64,000 nt of DNA from an uncultured Mollicutes bacterium (GTDB lineage: Bacteria; Bacillota_I; Bacilli_A; ML615J-28; CAG-313), in contig UQAI01000002.1 of the NCBI GenBank assembly GCA_900538885.1, positions 22,425-86,424 on the forward strand, read 5' to 3'. Under the pieces are notes generated by a model that was not told where the DNA came from, searched no databases, and was given only the letters and a program-made list of their open reading frames with translations. Positions 35,839 through 44,562 of the stretch are shown in pieces (the first letter of the stretch is position 1; every line of letters starts with the position of its first letter). The translations under genes were made by a program, and so were the position numbers.

Positions 35839-37764
35839 ATGTCAAAATGTTATATAACAACCCCAATTTATTATTCTAGTGGTAGTGTTCATATTGGAAA
35901 TAGTTACACTACTGTTGCTTGTGATGCGTTAGCTAGATATAATCGTAGTATGGGACGAGATACTTTTTATCTAACTGGTATGGATGAACATGGATTAAAG
36001 ATTGCGGAAGCAGCCGAAAAAGCAGGAATTAGTCCTCAAACTTTTGTTGATAAGATTGCTGAAGGAACTAAAACTTTGTGGCAAAATTTAAAGATCACTA
36101 ACGACTATTTTATTAGAACAACAGATCAAAACCATGTCGAAGCAGTTCAAAAAATATTTGAACAACTACTTAAGACTGGCGACATTTATTTAGGATCATA
36201 TCAAGGCAATTATTGTGTTTCTTGTGAAGCATATTTTCCAAAATCTCAACTTGGTGAAGGTGATACTTGTCCTGATTGTGGTAAGCCTACTAAGTTAATT
36301 TCTGAAGAATGTTATTTTTTAAACTTGAAAAAATATCAAAAACGTTTATTAGAATTTATCGAAAATCATCCGGATTTTATTCAACCATCTACGAGAAGAA
36401 ATGAAGTAATTTCTTTCATTAAGGGTGGCCTTGAAGATTTATGCGTAAGTAGAACTTCATTTAACTGGGGCATAAGTGTGCCAAGTAACCCTAAACATGT
36501 AATTTATGTTTGGATTGATGCGTTATCAAATTATTTAACTGCCCTAGGATTTATGCAAGAAGATGATAGCTTATATCAAAAATATTGGGTTAATAATGAT
36601 CATATCTATCAAATAGTTGGTAAAGATATTTTAAGATTCCATGCCATTTATTGGCCAATTATGTTAATGGCTTTAAATGTACCAATTAACTATAAATTAT
36701 ATGTACATGGTTGGATTTTAAATCGTGATGGTAAAATGTCAAAGTCTAAAGGTAATATTGTTTATCCAATGGATATTGTTAATAATTATGGTGTTGATGC
36801 TTTAAGATATTATTTAACTAAAGAGTTACCGCTTGGTAATGATGGATTATTTAGTTATGAACGTTTCTTTGAACGTTATAATAATGATCTTGCTAATGAC
36901 TTAGGAAATTTAGTTAGTCGTACTGTTTCGATGGTTGAAAAATATTTTGGTGGTGTTGTTCCAACTTCTTGTGGACATGTAACTTCATTTGATGAAGCCC
37001 TTGAAACTGTGTGCAACGAGAATATCACTAAATATCAACAAAAAATGGAAGCTTTTGAATTACAAGATGCATTAGAAGCTGTTTGGACAATTGTAAGAAG
37101 AGCTAACAAATATATTGATGAAACAGCTCCTTGGGCTTTAAGTAAAGATGAAGCTAAAAAAGAAGAACTAGCAAGTGTTATGTACCATTTAGTGGAAACA
37201 CTAAGAATTGTTGCAATTCTTGTATCACCATGTCTTGTGGAAAGTGCACCAAAAATCCTTTATAGTTTAGGAATTGAAAATGAACCTTTAAATATTAATG
37301 GATTATGCTTTGGTAAAGAATATAAAAATATAAAAGTTCAAAAAATTGAACCATTATTCAAACGTCTTGATGTCGCAGTAGAACTTGAAAAAGTAAAAAA
37401 GGAAACGCCAATTCCTACTGCGCCAAAAGAAGAGAAAAAAGTTAGTGAAATAACAATTGATGATTTCGCAAAAGTAAATCTTCAAATTGGTGAAATAATT
37501 TCATCAAAACGTCATGAAAATGCCGATAAATTATTGGTGTCCCAAATTAAAATTGGTGATGAAGTTAGGCAAATAGTTTCAGGTATTGCGAAAAACTACA
37601 AACCTGAAGAAATAATTGGTAAAAAAGTTATAGTTGTAACTAATTTAAAACCTGTTAAAATTAGAGGAGTTGAATCATATGGTATGGTTCTTTGTGCTTC
37701 AAACAATGACAAACTTGAAATCATTGAAGTAAAAGAAGTACCTAGTGGTTCAATCGTGAAGTAA
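35839..37764 (+). CDS. metG: Methionyl-tRNA synthetase
   Basis: A 641-residue class I synthetase that charges tRNA-Met. The HIGH motif is VHIGNS, the zinc knuckle is CVSCEAYFP...CPDCGKP, and the KMSKS motif is KMSKSKGN. The anticodon-binding helical domain follows, and the C-terminal approximately 110 residues form an EMAP II/Trbp111-type tRNA-binding domain (FAKVNLQIGEI...VTNLKPVKIRGVESYGM). ATAGGAG precedes the ATG. It stands alone behind its own promoter. Confidence 0.97.
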   Translation: MSKCYITTPIYYSSGSVHIGNSYTTVACDALARYNRSMGRDTFYLTGMDEHGLKIAEAAEKAGISPQTFVDKIAEGTKTLWQNLKITNDYFIRTTDQNHVEAVQKIFEQLLKTGDIYLGSYQGNYCVSCEAYFPKSQLGEGDTCPDCGKPTKLISEECYFLNLKKYQKRLLEFIENHPDFIQPSTRRNEVISFIKGGLEDLCVSRTSFNWGISVPSNPKHVIYVWIDALSNYLTALGFMQEDDSLYQKYWVNNDHIYQIVGKDILRFHAIYWPIMLMALNVPINYKLYVHGWILNRDGKMSKSKGNIVYPMDIVNNYGVDALRYYLTKELPLGNDGLFSYERFFERYNNDLANDLGNLVSRTVSMVEKYFGGVVPTSCGHVTSFDEALETVCNENITKYQQKMEAFELQDALEAVWTIVRRANKYIDETAPWALSKDEAKKEELASVMYHLVETLRIVAILVSPCLVESAPKILYSLGIENEPLNINGLCFGKEYKNIKVQKIEPLFKRLDVAVELEKVKKETPIPTAPKEEKKVSEITIDDFAKVNLQIGEIISSKRHENADKLLVSQIKIGDEVRQIVSGIAKNYKPEEIIGKKVIVVTNLKPVKIRGVESYGMVLCASNNDKLEIIEVKEVPSGSIVK

Positions 37765-37809
37765 CAAATATCATAATATCAAGAAAGGCAAGAAAGCTTT
37801 AAAAGTAAT

Positions 37810-38892
37810 ATGAAAACAAAAAATAATAATTTAGTTTCACTTCAAGAAAAACAAGCAGCAGAAATTGAAAATGAAGAATATATTAAAAAAGAATCTTTAA
37901 AAAGAAAAATTAAATCGTATGCTTTAGTAACAATTGGTACCATTGTCTATTCATTTGGTATTGTTTGGTTTTTACAACTTGGTGGTTTTTTCTCTAGTGG
38001 AGTTGCCGGAATTTCACAAATTATTGTAAAACTACCTTCACTTTGGGGAGGACCAAACCTTCAAAAATATTTAGGTTTAACCATTGGATTAATTAATACA
38101 CCACTAATCATTTTAGGTTGGCGTGGTGTGAGTAAACGATATGCTATTTTAACGGTTGTATCAGTTGTGTTACAAACTCTTATGGCAAGTTTACTTACAA
38201 ACTTTACGAATAGTCCGCTAATTAGTCTGCTAATTGGTGATGGTAAAGGAATGGGCATAGTTGAAGCAATAAGAACAGGAAACTTAAATATTTTTACTAC
38301 TAATCCCATAATGGAAAATACTGCAGCTTTTGAAGAAATTCAAAATAGTCTAGACACAGGTACTAAAATATTACTAGCTCTATGTGGTGGTGGTATCACT
38401 GGTTTTGGTATTTCTCTATGTCTAAAATCAGGCGGTTCAAGTGGCGGTATGGATATTGTTGCTTGTTACCTACAACAAAAGAAACGTATCGCATTTACAA
38501 GATATTCATCAATTTGTGATTCAATTATTGTTTTAACTTCTAGTATCTTTAGTGTTGAAAATGTTTTATATACATTAATTAGATTAGTAACAACCCTAAA
38601 AGTAATTGATACAATTTATACAAGTTATAAGATTACAAGACTTGAAGTAATCACATCTAAAGGTGATGAAATCAGAAATGTCTTAATCAAAAAATTTCAT
38701 CATGGCATTACTATTTTTGAAGCAGTTGGTGGTTATACTCTATCTGATCGTAAAGTGCTTGAAATATATGTTTCAGCCTATGAAATTCATGAATACTTAA
38801 GACTAATTCATAATATTGATCCATTTGCTTTTGTTAGTACAACCAAGAGTAAAATTATAAATGGTAATTATATTCAAAAAACAATACTTTAA
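37810..38892 (+). CDS. YitT family membrane protein (YitT plus DUF2179 domains)
   Basis: A 360-residue integral membrane protein. A charged N-terminal region of about 35 residues is followed by five to six hydrophobic helices with the YitT signature (FFSSGVAGISQI, GGSSGGMDIVA). A C-terminal cytoplasmic DUF2179 domain (LEVITSKGDEIRNVL, GGYTLSDRKVLEI) follows. An insertion of roughly 70 residues sits between the second and third helices (about residues 130-190). Function of the family is unknown. The ATG has no strong ribosome binding site; AAAGG lies about 20 nt upstream. It follows metG after 45 bp and may be co-transcribed. Confidence 0.85.
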   Translation: MKTKNNNLVSLQEKQAAEIENEEYIKKESLKRKIKSYALVTIGTIVYSFGIVWFLQLGGFFSSGVAGISQIIVKLPSLWGGPNLQKYLGLTIGLINTPLIILGWRGVSKRYAILTVVSVVLQTLMASLLTNFTNSPLISLLIGDGKGMGIVEAIRTGNLNIFTTNPIMENTAAFEEIQNSLDTGTKILLALCGGGITGFGISLCLKSGGSSGGMDIVACYLQQKKRIAFTRYSSICDSIIVLTSSIFSVENVLYTLIRLVTTLKVIDTIYTSYKITRLEVITSKGDEIRNVLIKKFHHGITIFEAVGGYTLSDRKVLEIYVSAYEIHEYLRLIHNIDPFAFVSTTKSKIINGNYIQKTIL

Positions 38893-38935
38893 TAAATGTT
38901 GAAGCAGAGAGCTTAAATCTATATAGGTATTACAT

Positions 38936-38964
38936 TTGACAATTAATGCAAAAAGGTGTATAAT
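38936..38964 (+). promoter_or_regulatory. Consensus sigma-A promoter of rplM-rpsI
   Basis: TTGACA (38936-38941), a 17-bp spacer and TATAAT (38959-38964). Confidence 0.92.
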
Positions 38965-38970
38965 ATTACC

Positions 38971-39030
38971 GATACATTAGCCGAAAGGCACCCACAAACT
39001 TAAGCCCTCAAAAGCAAAAAGCTAAATTAG
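38971..39030 (+). promoter_or_regulatory. Putative L13 ribosomal-protein leader
   Basis: The roughly 70-nt untranslated leader contains TTAGCCGAAAGGCA, a GNRA-like capped small hairpin, and flanking partial complementarity. This fits the L13 autoregulatory leader known upstream of rplM in Firmicutes. Identification rests on position and the hairpin, not on a covariance search. Confidence 0.55.
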
Positions 39031-39043
39031 GAGGAAAAATAAA

Positions 39044-39490
39044 ATGCGTACAACATATATGCAAACTGCGGAAAACGCAAGAGAAAATCGTAAATGGTAC
39101 GTGATTGATGCCGAAGGACTAGTACTTGGTCGTTTAGGTGTTGCAGTCGCTACAGTATTAAAAGGAAAACACAAACCTACATATACTCCTCACATTGATG
39201 GTGGAGATTATGTAATCGTTGTAAATGCCGAAAAAGTTGCTTTAACAGGTAACAAACTTGAAGGTAAGAAGTATTATCGTCACTCTCAATATGCAGGTGG
39301 CTTAAAAACTCGTACAGCTCAAGAAATGTTAGACAAGCAACCACAAAAAATTGTTGAATTAGCTATTAGAGGAATGTTACCAAAAGGCGTAAATGGTGAT
39401 AATATGTACCGTCGTCTATTTGTGTATGTAGGCCCAGAACACGAACAAGCTGCTCAAAAGCCTGAAAAATTCCCATTAGAGATTAAGTAG
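39044..39490 (+). CDS. rplM: 50S ribosomal protein L13
   Basis: A 148-residue L13, an early-assembling 50S protein. It has KWYVIDAEGLVLGRL at the N-terminus, KHKPTYTPHIDGGDYV, and the C-terminal LPKGVNGDNMYRRLFVYVG. TAGGAGG precedes the ATG. It forms an operon with rpsI, 10 bp downstream, and is probably autoregulated through the leader. Confidence 0.98.
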   Translation: MRTTYMQTAENARENRKWYVIDAEGLVLGRLGVAVATVLKGKHKPTYTPHIDGGDYVIVVNAEKVALTGNKLEGKKYYRHSQYAGGLKTRTAQEMLDKQPQKIVELAIRGMLPKGVNGDNMYRRLFVYVGPEHEQAAQKPEKFPLEIK

Positions 39491-39500
39491 GAGGTAAAAT

Positions 39501-39893
39501 ATGGAAAAAGCAGTATATCAAGCTACTGGCCGTCGTAAAAGCTCAATTGCACGTGTTCGTTTAGTTCCAGGAACTGGCAAGTTTGAAGTTAACGGTCGTA
39601 ATTTCGTAGAGTACATTCCTTCTGCCGCAACTCGTCTAGACGTTTTACAACCTGTTGCTATTACAGGTGTAGGAACTCAATATGATATCCTAGTAAACGT
39701 TTGTGGCGGTGGTATTAGCGGTCAAGCAGGTGCTATTCGTTTAGGCATAGCTAGAGCTTTAATGTTAGTTAATCCCGATTTCCGTGGACCATTAAAGAAG
39801 GCTGGACTTATTACTCGTGACCCTCGTAGTACTGAACGTAAGAAATACGGTCTAAAGAAAGCACGTCGTGCACCTCAATTCTCAAAACGTTAA
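39501..39893 (+). CDS. rpsI: 30S ribosomal protein S9
   Basis: A 130-residue S9 with the family signatures [33 protein letters not shown] and the basic C-terminal tail [12 protein letters not shown], whose last Arg reaches the ribosomal P site tRNA. Partner of rplM; TAGGAGG precedes the ATG; a strong terminator follows. Confidence 0.98.
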   Translation: MEKAVYQATGRRKSSIARVRLVPGTGKFEVNGRNFVEYIPSAATRLDVLQPVAITGVGTQYDILVNVCGGGISGQAGAIRLGIARALMLVNPDFRGPLKKAGLITRDPRSTERKKYGLKKARRAPQFSKR

Positions 39894-39933
39894 TCGTACA
39901 TTTGTATCGAACGCTAGACGCTTATGTTTATTT

Positions 39934-39967
39934 AAGACCACAAGTTTCTTGTGGTCTTATTTTTTTA
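39934..39967 (+). terminator. Intrinsic terminator after rpsI
   Basis: A perfect 11-bp stem AAGACCACAAG (39934-39944) / CTTGTGGTCTT (39948-39958) with a TTT loop, followed by ATTTTTTT. Confidence 0.92.
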
Positions 39968-39983
39968 AAGGAGAATAGGATAT

Positions 39984-40226
39984 ATGAAACAAAACAAAAT
40001 GTTTATCTTAAGTATTGTCTTAATAACAGTTGGCTTTATTGGCGGTGGTCTTTTCGCAATAGCTAATTCGATTAATATTCTTGCGAAAGAAACTTCAAAA
40101 AATCCAATTCCTGCTGATTATTCAATTTGTGGTATTATACTATTTATATTATTAATTCTTGCAATAATTGGTATGATTCTATTGATTTGTACTTTATTTT
40201 CAAATAAAGAAAACGATAAAAAGTAG
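39984..40226 (+). CDS. Small two-helix membrane protein
   Basis: An 80-residue protein with two hydrophobic helices (about residues 7-28 and 46-70), a short outside loop and a KENDKK tail. AAAGGAGAA precedes the ATG. No family is recognised. It lies 8 bp before cysS and is probably in the same transcript. The gap to the rpsI terminator is only 16 bp, so it may depend on read-through. Confidence 0.72.
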   Translation: MKQNKMFILSIVLITVGFIGGGLFAIANSINILAKETSKNPIPADYSICGIILFILLILAIIGMILLICTLFSNKENDKK

Positions 40227-40234
40227 GTGAAAAT

Positions 40235-41584
40235 ATGAAACAAACAATAAAACTATATAATTCGCTAAGTAATAGCATTGAAGAATTTAAACCAATCAAA
40301 GAAAACGAAATATCAATGTACGTTTGTGGCCCTACTGTATATAATGATATTCATATTGGTAATGGACGCCCAGTTATTTTCTTTGATGTTGTGAAAAGAT
40401 TATTTGAGTATCTCGGCTATAAAGTAACAATGGTTGAAAATTTCACAGATATTGATGATAAAATTATTAAAAAAGCTTTAGAAGAAGAGGTTCCAGAAAA
40501 AGAAATTAGTGAGCGTTATATTAAGGCCTTTTTAGAAGTTTGTGATAAGGCGGGATGTGAAAATGATATTATTCATCCTAAAGTAACTGAAAACATTCCA
40601 GAAATTCTTGATTTTATTACTAAACTTGTAGATAATGGTAATGCCTATGTTGCTGGTGATGATGTTTATTTTAGAGTGCGTAGTGTACCATCATATGGAA
40701 TGTTAAGTAATCAAAAACTAGAAGAACTAGATATGGGTGCCAGAATTGATGTTAATCTTCAAAAAGAAGATCCCCGTGATTTTACTTTATGGAAAAAAAC
40801 AAGTGATACTGGCTGTAAATGGGATAGTGCGTTTGGCGCGGGAAGACCAGGATGGCATACAGAATGTGTAGTCATGATTCATAAAATCTTAGGTGATAAA
40901 ATTGATATTCATGGTGGAGGTATTGATTTAAAGTTTCCACATCATGAAAATGAAATTGCTCAATCAATGGCCCTTTATCATAATTCCATCGCAAATTATT
41001 GGTTACATAATGCTAGAATCGATTTAAAGGGTGAAAAGATGAGTAAATCACTAGGCAATGTAGTATGGCTAAAAGATGTACTAGCTAACTATCCTTATCA
41101 AGCATATCGCTTATTTATTCTTGCTAATCACTATCGTCAAAATGTTAGTTATTCTGATGAAACATTACAAAGTATGACAAATGAATGGCAAAAACTTCGT
41201 AAGGCTTATGTTAGTTTATATCGTAAATTAGAACTTAAAAATAAACTTAACTTTAAAAAAGCTAGTTCAAACGATATGGAAAACTTTTTAAATGAAATGT
41301 GCTATGACTTTAATACCGCAAATGCTTTAACTGTTATTTATGAGCATGTTAAAACAATAAATAAGAGTATGAGAGATCCAAATGCAAGTGATGAAACCCT
41401 TCTTAATGAACTTCTTGCTCTTCATGATATGTTCACAATATTTGGTTTAGATCCATTAGTTAAGCCATTAGCAAAAGAAGAAATAGAACTTGTAAATAAT
41501 TGGAATGAGGCTCGTAAAAATAAAGATTTTGAAACAGCTGATGTTTTAAGAACTAAAATCACAAATGCAGGTATTGAATTATAA
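40235..41584 (+). CDS. cysS: Cysteinyl-tRNA synthetase
   Basis: A 449-residue class I synthetase for tRNA-Cys. The HIGH motif is DIHIGNGRP, zinc ligands include the Cys of YVCGPTVYN and the CxxH region GWHTECVVMIH, and the KMSKS motif is KMSKSLGN. The C-terminal helical anticodon domain is present. It overlaps mrnC by one base, matching the Bacilli cysS-mrnC-rlmB order. Confidence 0.97.
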   Translation: MKQTIKLYNSLSNSIEEFKPIKENEISMYVCGPTVYNDIHIGNGRPVIFFDVVKRLFEYLGYKVTMVENFTDIDDKIIKKALEEEVPEKEISERYIKAFLEVCDKAGCENDIIHPKVTENIPEILDFITKLVDNGNAYVAGDDVYFRVRSVPSYGMLSNQKLEELDMGARIDVNLQKEDPRDFTLWKKTSDTGCKWDSAFGAGRPGWHTECVVMIHKILGDKIDIHGGGIDLKFPHHENEIAQSMALYHNSIANYWLHNARIDLKGEKMSKSLGNVVWLKDVLANYPYQAYRLFILANHYRQNVSYSDETLQSMTNEWQKLRKAYVSLYRKLELKNKLNFKKASSNDMENFLNEMCYDFNTANALTVIYEHVKTINKSMRDPNASDETLLNELLALHDMFTIFGLDPLVKPLAKEEIELVNNWNEARKNKDFETADVLRTKITNAGIEL

Positions 41585-41967
41585 TGAGATATGAACTACT
41601 TAATGGTGCTAATTTGGCATATATTGGTGATGCATACTATGAATTAGTGATTAGAAAATATTTAATTGATAAAGGAATTACCAAGAATAAAGAATTAAAA
41701 AAACAAAGTTTAAAATTTGTGAGTGCTAGTTCACATGAAAAAATATATGAAAAAATAAAAGATGAACTGACTGAAGAAGAACAAAAAATTTATTTAAGAG
41801 GCCGCAATAACGCTCCAAGTAGCCATCGTAAAAATGTTGATCAAGCATCATATGTGGTGTCAACAGGCTTAGAGGCAGTTATTGGATATTTATATTTAAT
41901 GAAGATGAACGACAGACTTAATTATTTAATGGACCTAATTATCAAGAAGGGAGAAGAAATATGCTAA
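41584..41967 (+). CDS. mrnC: Mini-ribonuclease 3
   Basis: A 127-residue protein consisting only of an RNase III catalytic domain, without the dsRNA-binding domain. Mini-III matures 23S rRNA in Bacilli. The signature LAYIGDAYYELVIR carries the catalytic carboxylates, and LEAVIGYLYL is the second acidic motif. Position between cysS and rlmB supports the call. It overlaps rlmB by 7 bp. Confidence 0.93.
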   Translation: MRYELLNGANLAYIGDAYYELVIRKYLIDKGITKNKELKKQSLKFVSASSHEKIYEKIKDELTEEEQKIYLRGRNNAPSSHRKNVDQASYVVSTGLEAVIGYLYLMKMNDRLNYLMDLIIKKGEEIC

Positions 41968-42674
41968 TTTTTGGTAAAAATACAGTTAAAGAAGCAATTA
42001 CAAAAAAAAGAAGTATTAAAACAATATATCTTAATCATGAAAAAGTTTTAAATGAACTCCCTAAAAATGAAGTGGTAAAAAATGCTAAAATAATTTTTAT
42101 GCCACTTAAAGAAATGGATAAAATGGTAAAAGGAAACCATCAAGGTGTTATCGTGGAAATAAATGATGAATATCATTATCAATCATTAAATAAAGTTATT
42201 GAAAAAAATAAAGATAAAGAAAATGTAAGTTTAATTATGTTAGATGGCTTAGAAGACCCCCATAATTTAGGGGCGATTCTTAGAACTGCTGATGCGACGG
42301 GAATGGAAGGAATTATTATTCCTAAAAATCGCAGTGTAAGTTTAAATGCGACTGTAGCGAAAGTTTCAACAGGAGCCATTGAATATATTGATGTTGTCCA
42401 AGTAACAAACTTGGTTCAAACTATCAAAGAATTAAAAGAAAATGGATACTGGATAATTGGCCTTGAAATGGAAGGCTCTGTTGATTATAAAGAACAAGAT
42501 TACTTAGGAAAAAAAGTAATAATTATTGGGTCTGAAGGAAGGGGAATCTCCAGACTAGTAAAAGAAGAATGTGACTTTATGATTAATATCCCTATGATTG
42601 GTCATGTAACATCGCTAAATGCATCAGTGAGTGCTAGTATTATTTTTTATGAAATATTAAGACAAAGGGGATAA
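41961..42674 (+). CDS. rlmB: 23S rRNA (guanosine-2'-O)-methyltransferase RlmB (TrmH/SpoU family)
   Basis: A 237-residue SPOUT methyltransferase. The N-terminal substrate-binding domain is followed by the knotted SAM domain with DPHNLGAILRTADATG (motif 1), IIGSEGRGIS (motif 2) and IPMIGHVTSLNASVSA (motif 3). AAGGGAG precedes the ATG inside mrnC. In Bacilli a yacP gene usually follows; here sigH comes next directly. Confidence 0.94.
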   Translation: MLIFGKNTVKEAITKKRSIKTIYLNHEKVLNELPKNEVVKNAKIIFMPLKEMDKMVKGNHQGVIVEINDEYHYQSLNKVIEKNKDKENVSLIMLDGLEDPHNLGAILRTADATGMEGIIIPKNRSVSLNATVAKVSTGAIEYIDVVQVTNLVQTIKELKENGYWIIGLEMEGSVDYKEQDYLGKKVIIIGSEGRGISRLVKEECDFMINIPMIGHVTSLNASVSASIIFYEILRQRG

Positions 42675-42682
42675 AAAAATAG

Positions 42683-43231
42683 ATGGTAGGGGAGAAAAAG
42701 GATAAACTATTTAATTACAATGATTATGAACTTTTATATATGGCAAGTGATGATAGCGTAGAAGCGATAGATATTTTACTTAAGAAATATCGATATTTAG
42801 TACTTCGCATAATAAAAGATTTCAAAATTGAACAAAATAAAAAAGAAGATTTTCTTCAAGAAGGTCTTTTAATGGTTAATAAAGCAATTAAAACATATAA
42901 AATAAATAGTAAGATGACATTTACTAAATATGTTGAAATGCTTGTTAATCATCGTTTCATTGATATGTTACGCAAAAAACAAAATGAAAAGATAATGCCG
43001 CTAGAAGATTTTGAGTACGTTTATGTGGCTGCGGAAACACCAAAGATACTTGCGGAAAGTTCAATATATGATTATACTGGCCTTTCGAAATTAGAACAGA
43101 AAATTTATAATTTGAGATTTCTAGAAGGCAAAACATATAAAGAAATTAGTGAGCTATTGGGGATGAATATAAAACAAATATATTCTGCAGTTGATAGAAT
43201 TAAAAAGAAAAGGCACAAGATTGCAATATAA
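42683..43231 (+). CDS. sigH: SigH-like RNA polymerase sigma factor
   Basis: A 182-residue sigma-70-family protein with region 2 (YRYLVLRIIKDFK, FLQEGLLMVNKAIKTY) and region 4 with a helix-turn-helix (GKTYKEISELLGMNIKQIYSAVDRIKKK). Regions 1 and 3 are absent, as in SigH-type factors. The place between rlmB and rpmG-secE-nusG is exactly that of sigH in Bacillus. It directs alternative transcription such as competence or early stationary-phase genes in relatives; the regulon here is unknown. AAGGGG lies about 13 nt before the ATG. Confidence 0.8.
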   Translation: MVGEKKDKLFNYNDYELLYMASDDSVEAIDILLKKYRYLVLRIIKDFKIEQNKKEDFLQEGLLMVNKAIKTYKINSKMTFTKYVEMLVNHRFIDMLRKKQNEKIMPLEDFEYVYVAAETPKILAESSIYDYTGLSKLEQKIYNLRFLEGKTYKEISELLGMNIKQIYSAVDRIKKKRHKIAI

Positions 43232-43244
43232 ACAAGTTAAACGC

Positions 43245-43273
43245 TTGACAAAAATGGCATTATCTAGTAAAAT
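43245..43273 (+). promoter_or_regulatory. Sigma-A promoter of rpmG-secE-nusG
   Basis: TTGACA (43245-43250), a 17-bp spacer and TAAAAT (43268-43273). Confidence 0.85.
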
Positions 43274-43299
43274 TAATTAGTCAAGGTGGTGTTGTAATT

Positions 43300-43449
43300 A
43301 TGAGAGAAAAAGTAATTTTAGTATGTGAAGAATGTTTATCAAGAAATTACATAACTGAAAAAAATAAATTAAATACAACCACACGAATTAGTGTAAAAAA
43401 ATATTGCCCTCGCTGCAATAAGCATACTATTCACAAAGAAACTAAATAG
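43300..43449 (+). CDS. rpmG: 50S ribosomal protein L33
   Basis: A 49-residue L33. It begins [12 protein letters not shown], has [10 protein letters not shown] in the middle, and ends [14 protein letters not shown]. Two CxxC pairs show the zinc-binding (C+) form. AAGGTGGTG precedes the ATG. The start of the secE ribosome binding site overlaps its stop. Its place between sigH and secE is conserved. Confidence 0.95.
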   Translation: MREKVILVCEECLSRNYITEKNKLNTTTRISVKKYCPRCNKHTIHKETK

Positions 43450-43461
43450 GAGGAATTTCAT

Positions 43462-43860
43462 ATGGCTGAAAACGAAAAAAAGAATCGTGCGATGAGCGTG
43501 TTACTAAGAGAACACAAATGGGAGAATTTAATTCTTGCAATACTTGCTATTTTCGCAATTGAACTTGGAGTATTACTACTTTCAAAAACTTATTTATCAA
43601 TTCCTGAAGATGCATTCATTATTGGTAAATATTGGAAACAATTTGCATGGATACTAGTTGTTTTAGGTGCTGTATCATTAATTTTGTCAGTATCTTCATT
43701 CTTTGTTCCAAGTTTAGCAGAAATTAAACACATTAAAGGCCTTAAAAAAGTTGAATTCTTTGGTAATGTTGTTAAAGTTATCATCTTCTCTGTAGTGCTT
43801 GCTTTATTCTTCACATTATGCGATTGGGCTATAGAGTCAATTATTGATTTGTTTAAATAA
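43462..43860 (+). CDS. secE: Preprotein translocase subunit SecE, three-helix form
   Basis: A 132-residue protein with three hydrophobic helices (about 23-43, 66-90 and 104-128). The last one, with the preceding amphipathic EIKHIKGLKKVEF segment, corresponds to the essential SecE core. Most Firmicutes SecE proteins have only that last helix (about 60 residues). Identity rests mainly on the rpmG-secE-nusG context and the C-terminal region; the usual Trp of the KKVxWP stretch is Phe (KKVEFF). TAGGAGG precedes the ATG. Confidence 0.82.
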   Translation: MAENEKKNRAMSVLLREHKWENLILAILAIFAIELGVLLLSKTYLSIPEDAFIIGKYWKQFAWILVVLGAVSLILSVSSFFVPSLAEIKHIKGLKKVEFFGNVVKVIIFSVVLALFFTLCDWAIESIIDLFK

Positions 43861-43875
43861 TATCGGACGATAGTT

Positions 43876-44436
43876 ATGAATGATTTTGGCTTTGAAAATG
43901 AACGTGCGTGGTATGTAGTACAATCATATTCTGGCATGGAACAAGCGGCTAAAAGAAATCTTGAAAGACGTATTGTTTCGATGAATATGCAAGATTACAT
44001 ATTTAGAGTTTTGATTCCTGAGACAACAAGATACGAAAAAAAGAAAAATGGAGAACTTAAAGAAATTGTTGAAAAAGTATATCCAGGTTATATTTTTGTT
44101 GATATGATCGTTACCGATGAATCTTGGTTTGTTGTTCGTAATACACCAATGGTTACTGGTTTCTTAGGATCAAGTGGTGGTGGTGCGAAGCCTGTTCCTC
44201 TACCAAATGAAGAGATAATTCCAATTCTTCGTGATTGTGGAATTACTATAGAAGTAAATATGGACTTTAAAGTTGGAGATACTGTCAATGTAGTGGCTGG
44301 CCCATTTACAGGACAAACTGCTAATGTTGAATCAATAGATATGGAAAATCAAAAAGTAACAGTGCTAGTTGATTTCTTTGGTAGACAAACTCCTCAAGAA
44401 CTTCGTTTTGATGAAGTTCAAGCTATTAAAGACTAA
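43876..44436 (+). CDS. nusG: Transcription termination/antitermination factor NusG
   Basis: A 186-residue NusG. The NGN domain has AWYVVQSYSGMEQAAKRNLE and GYIFVDM, with PMVTGFLG at its end. The C-terminal KOW domain is KVGDTVNVVAGPFTGQ. It binds RNA polymerase and couples it to ribosomes or Rho. The ribosome binding site is weak (CGGACG). It follows secE by 15 bp, and a terminator follows. Confidence 0.96.
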   Translation: MNDFGFENERAWYVVQSYSGMEQAAKRNLERRIVSMNMQDYIFRVLIPETTRYEKKKNGELKEIVEKVYPGYIFVDMIVTDESWFVVRNTPMVTGFLGSSGGGAKPVPLPNEEIIPILRDCGITIEVNMDFKVGDTVNVVAGPFTGQTANVESIDMENQKVTVLVDFFGRQTPQELRFDEVQAIKD

Positions 44437-44450
44437 ATGGATAATTAATA

Positions 44451-44488
44451 AAGCTATGAGATGAAATATTCTTATAGCTTTTTTTTCT
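44451..44488 (+). terminator. Intrinsic terminator after nusG
   Basis: AAGCTATGAG (44451-44460) pairs with CTTATAGCTT (44471-44480), one G-U, followed by TTTTTT. Confidence 0.82.
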
Positions 44489-44507
44489 AAAAAACTTTGT
44501 AAACTGT

Positions 44508-44536
44508 TTGTTAAAAAAAACATAATAAGATATAAT
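44508..44536 (+). promoter_or_regulatory. Sigma-A promoter of the double-GNAT gene
   Basis: TTGTTA (44508-44513), a 17-bp spacer and TATAAT (44531-44536). Confidence 0.78.
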
Positions 44537-44562
44537 AATATACGAAAAGGAGAATTATTAAT

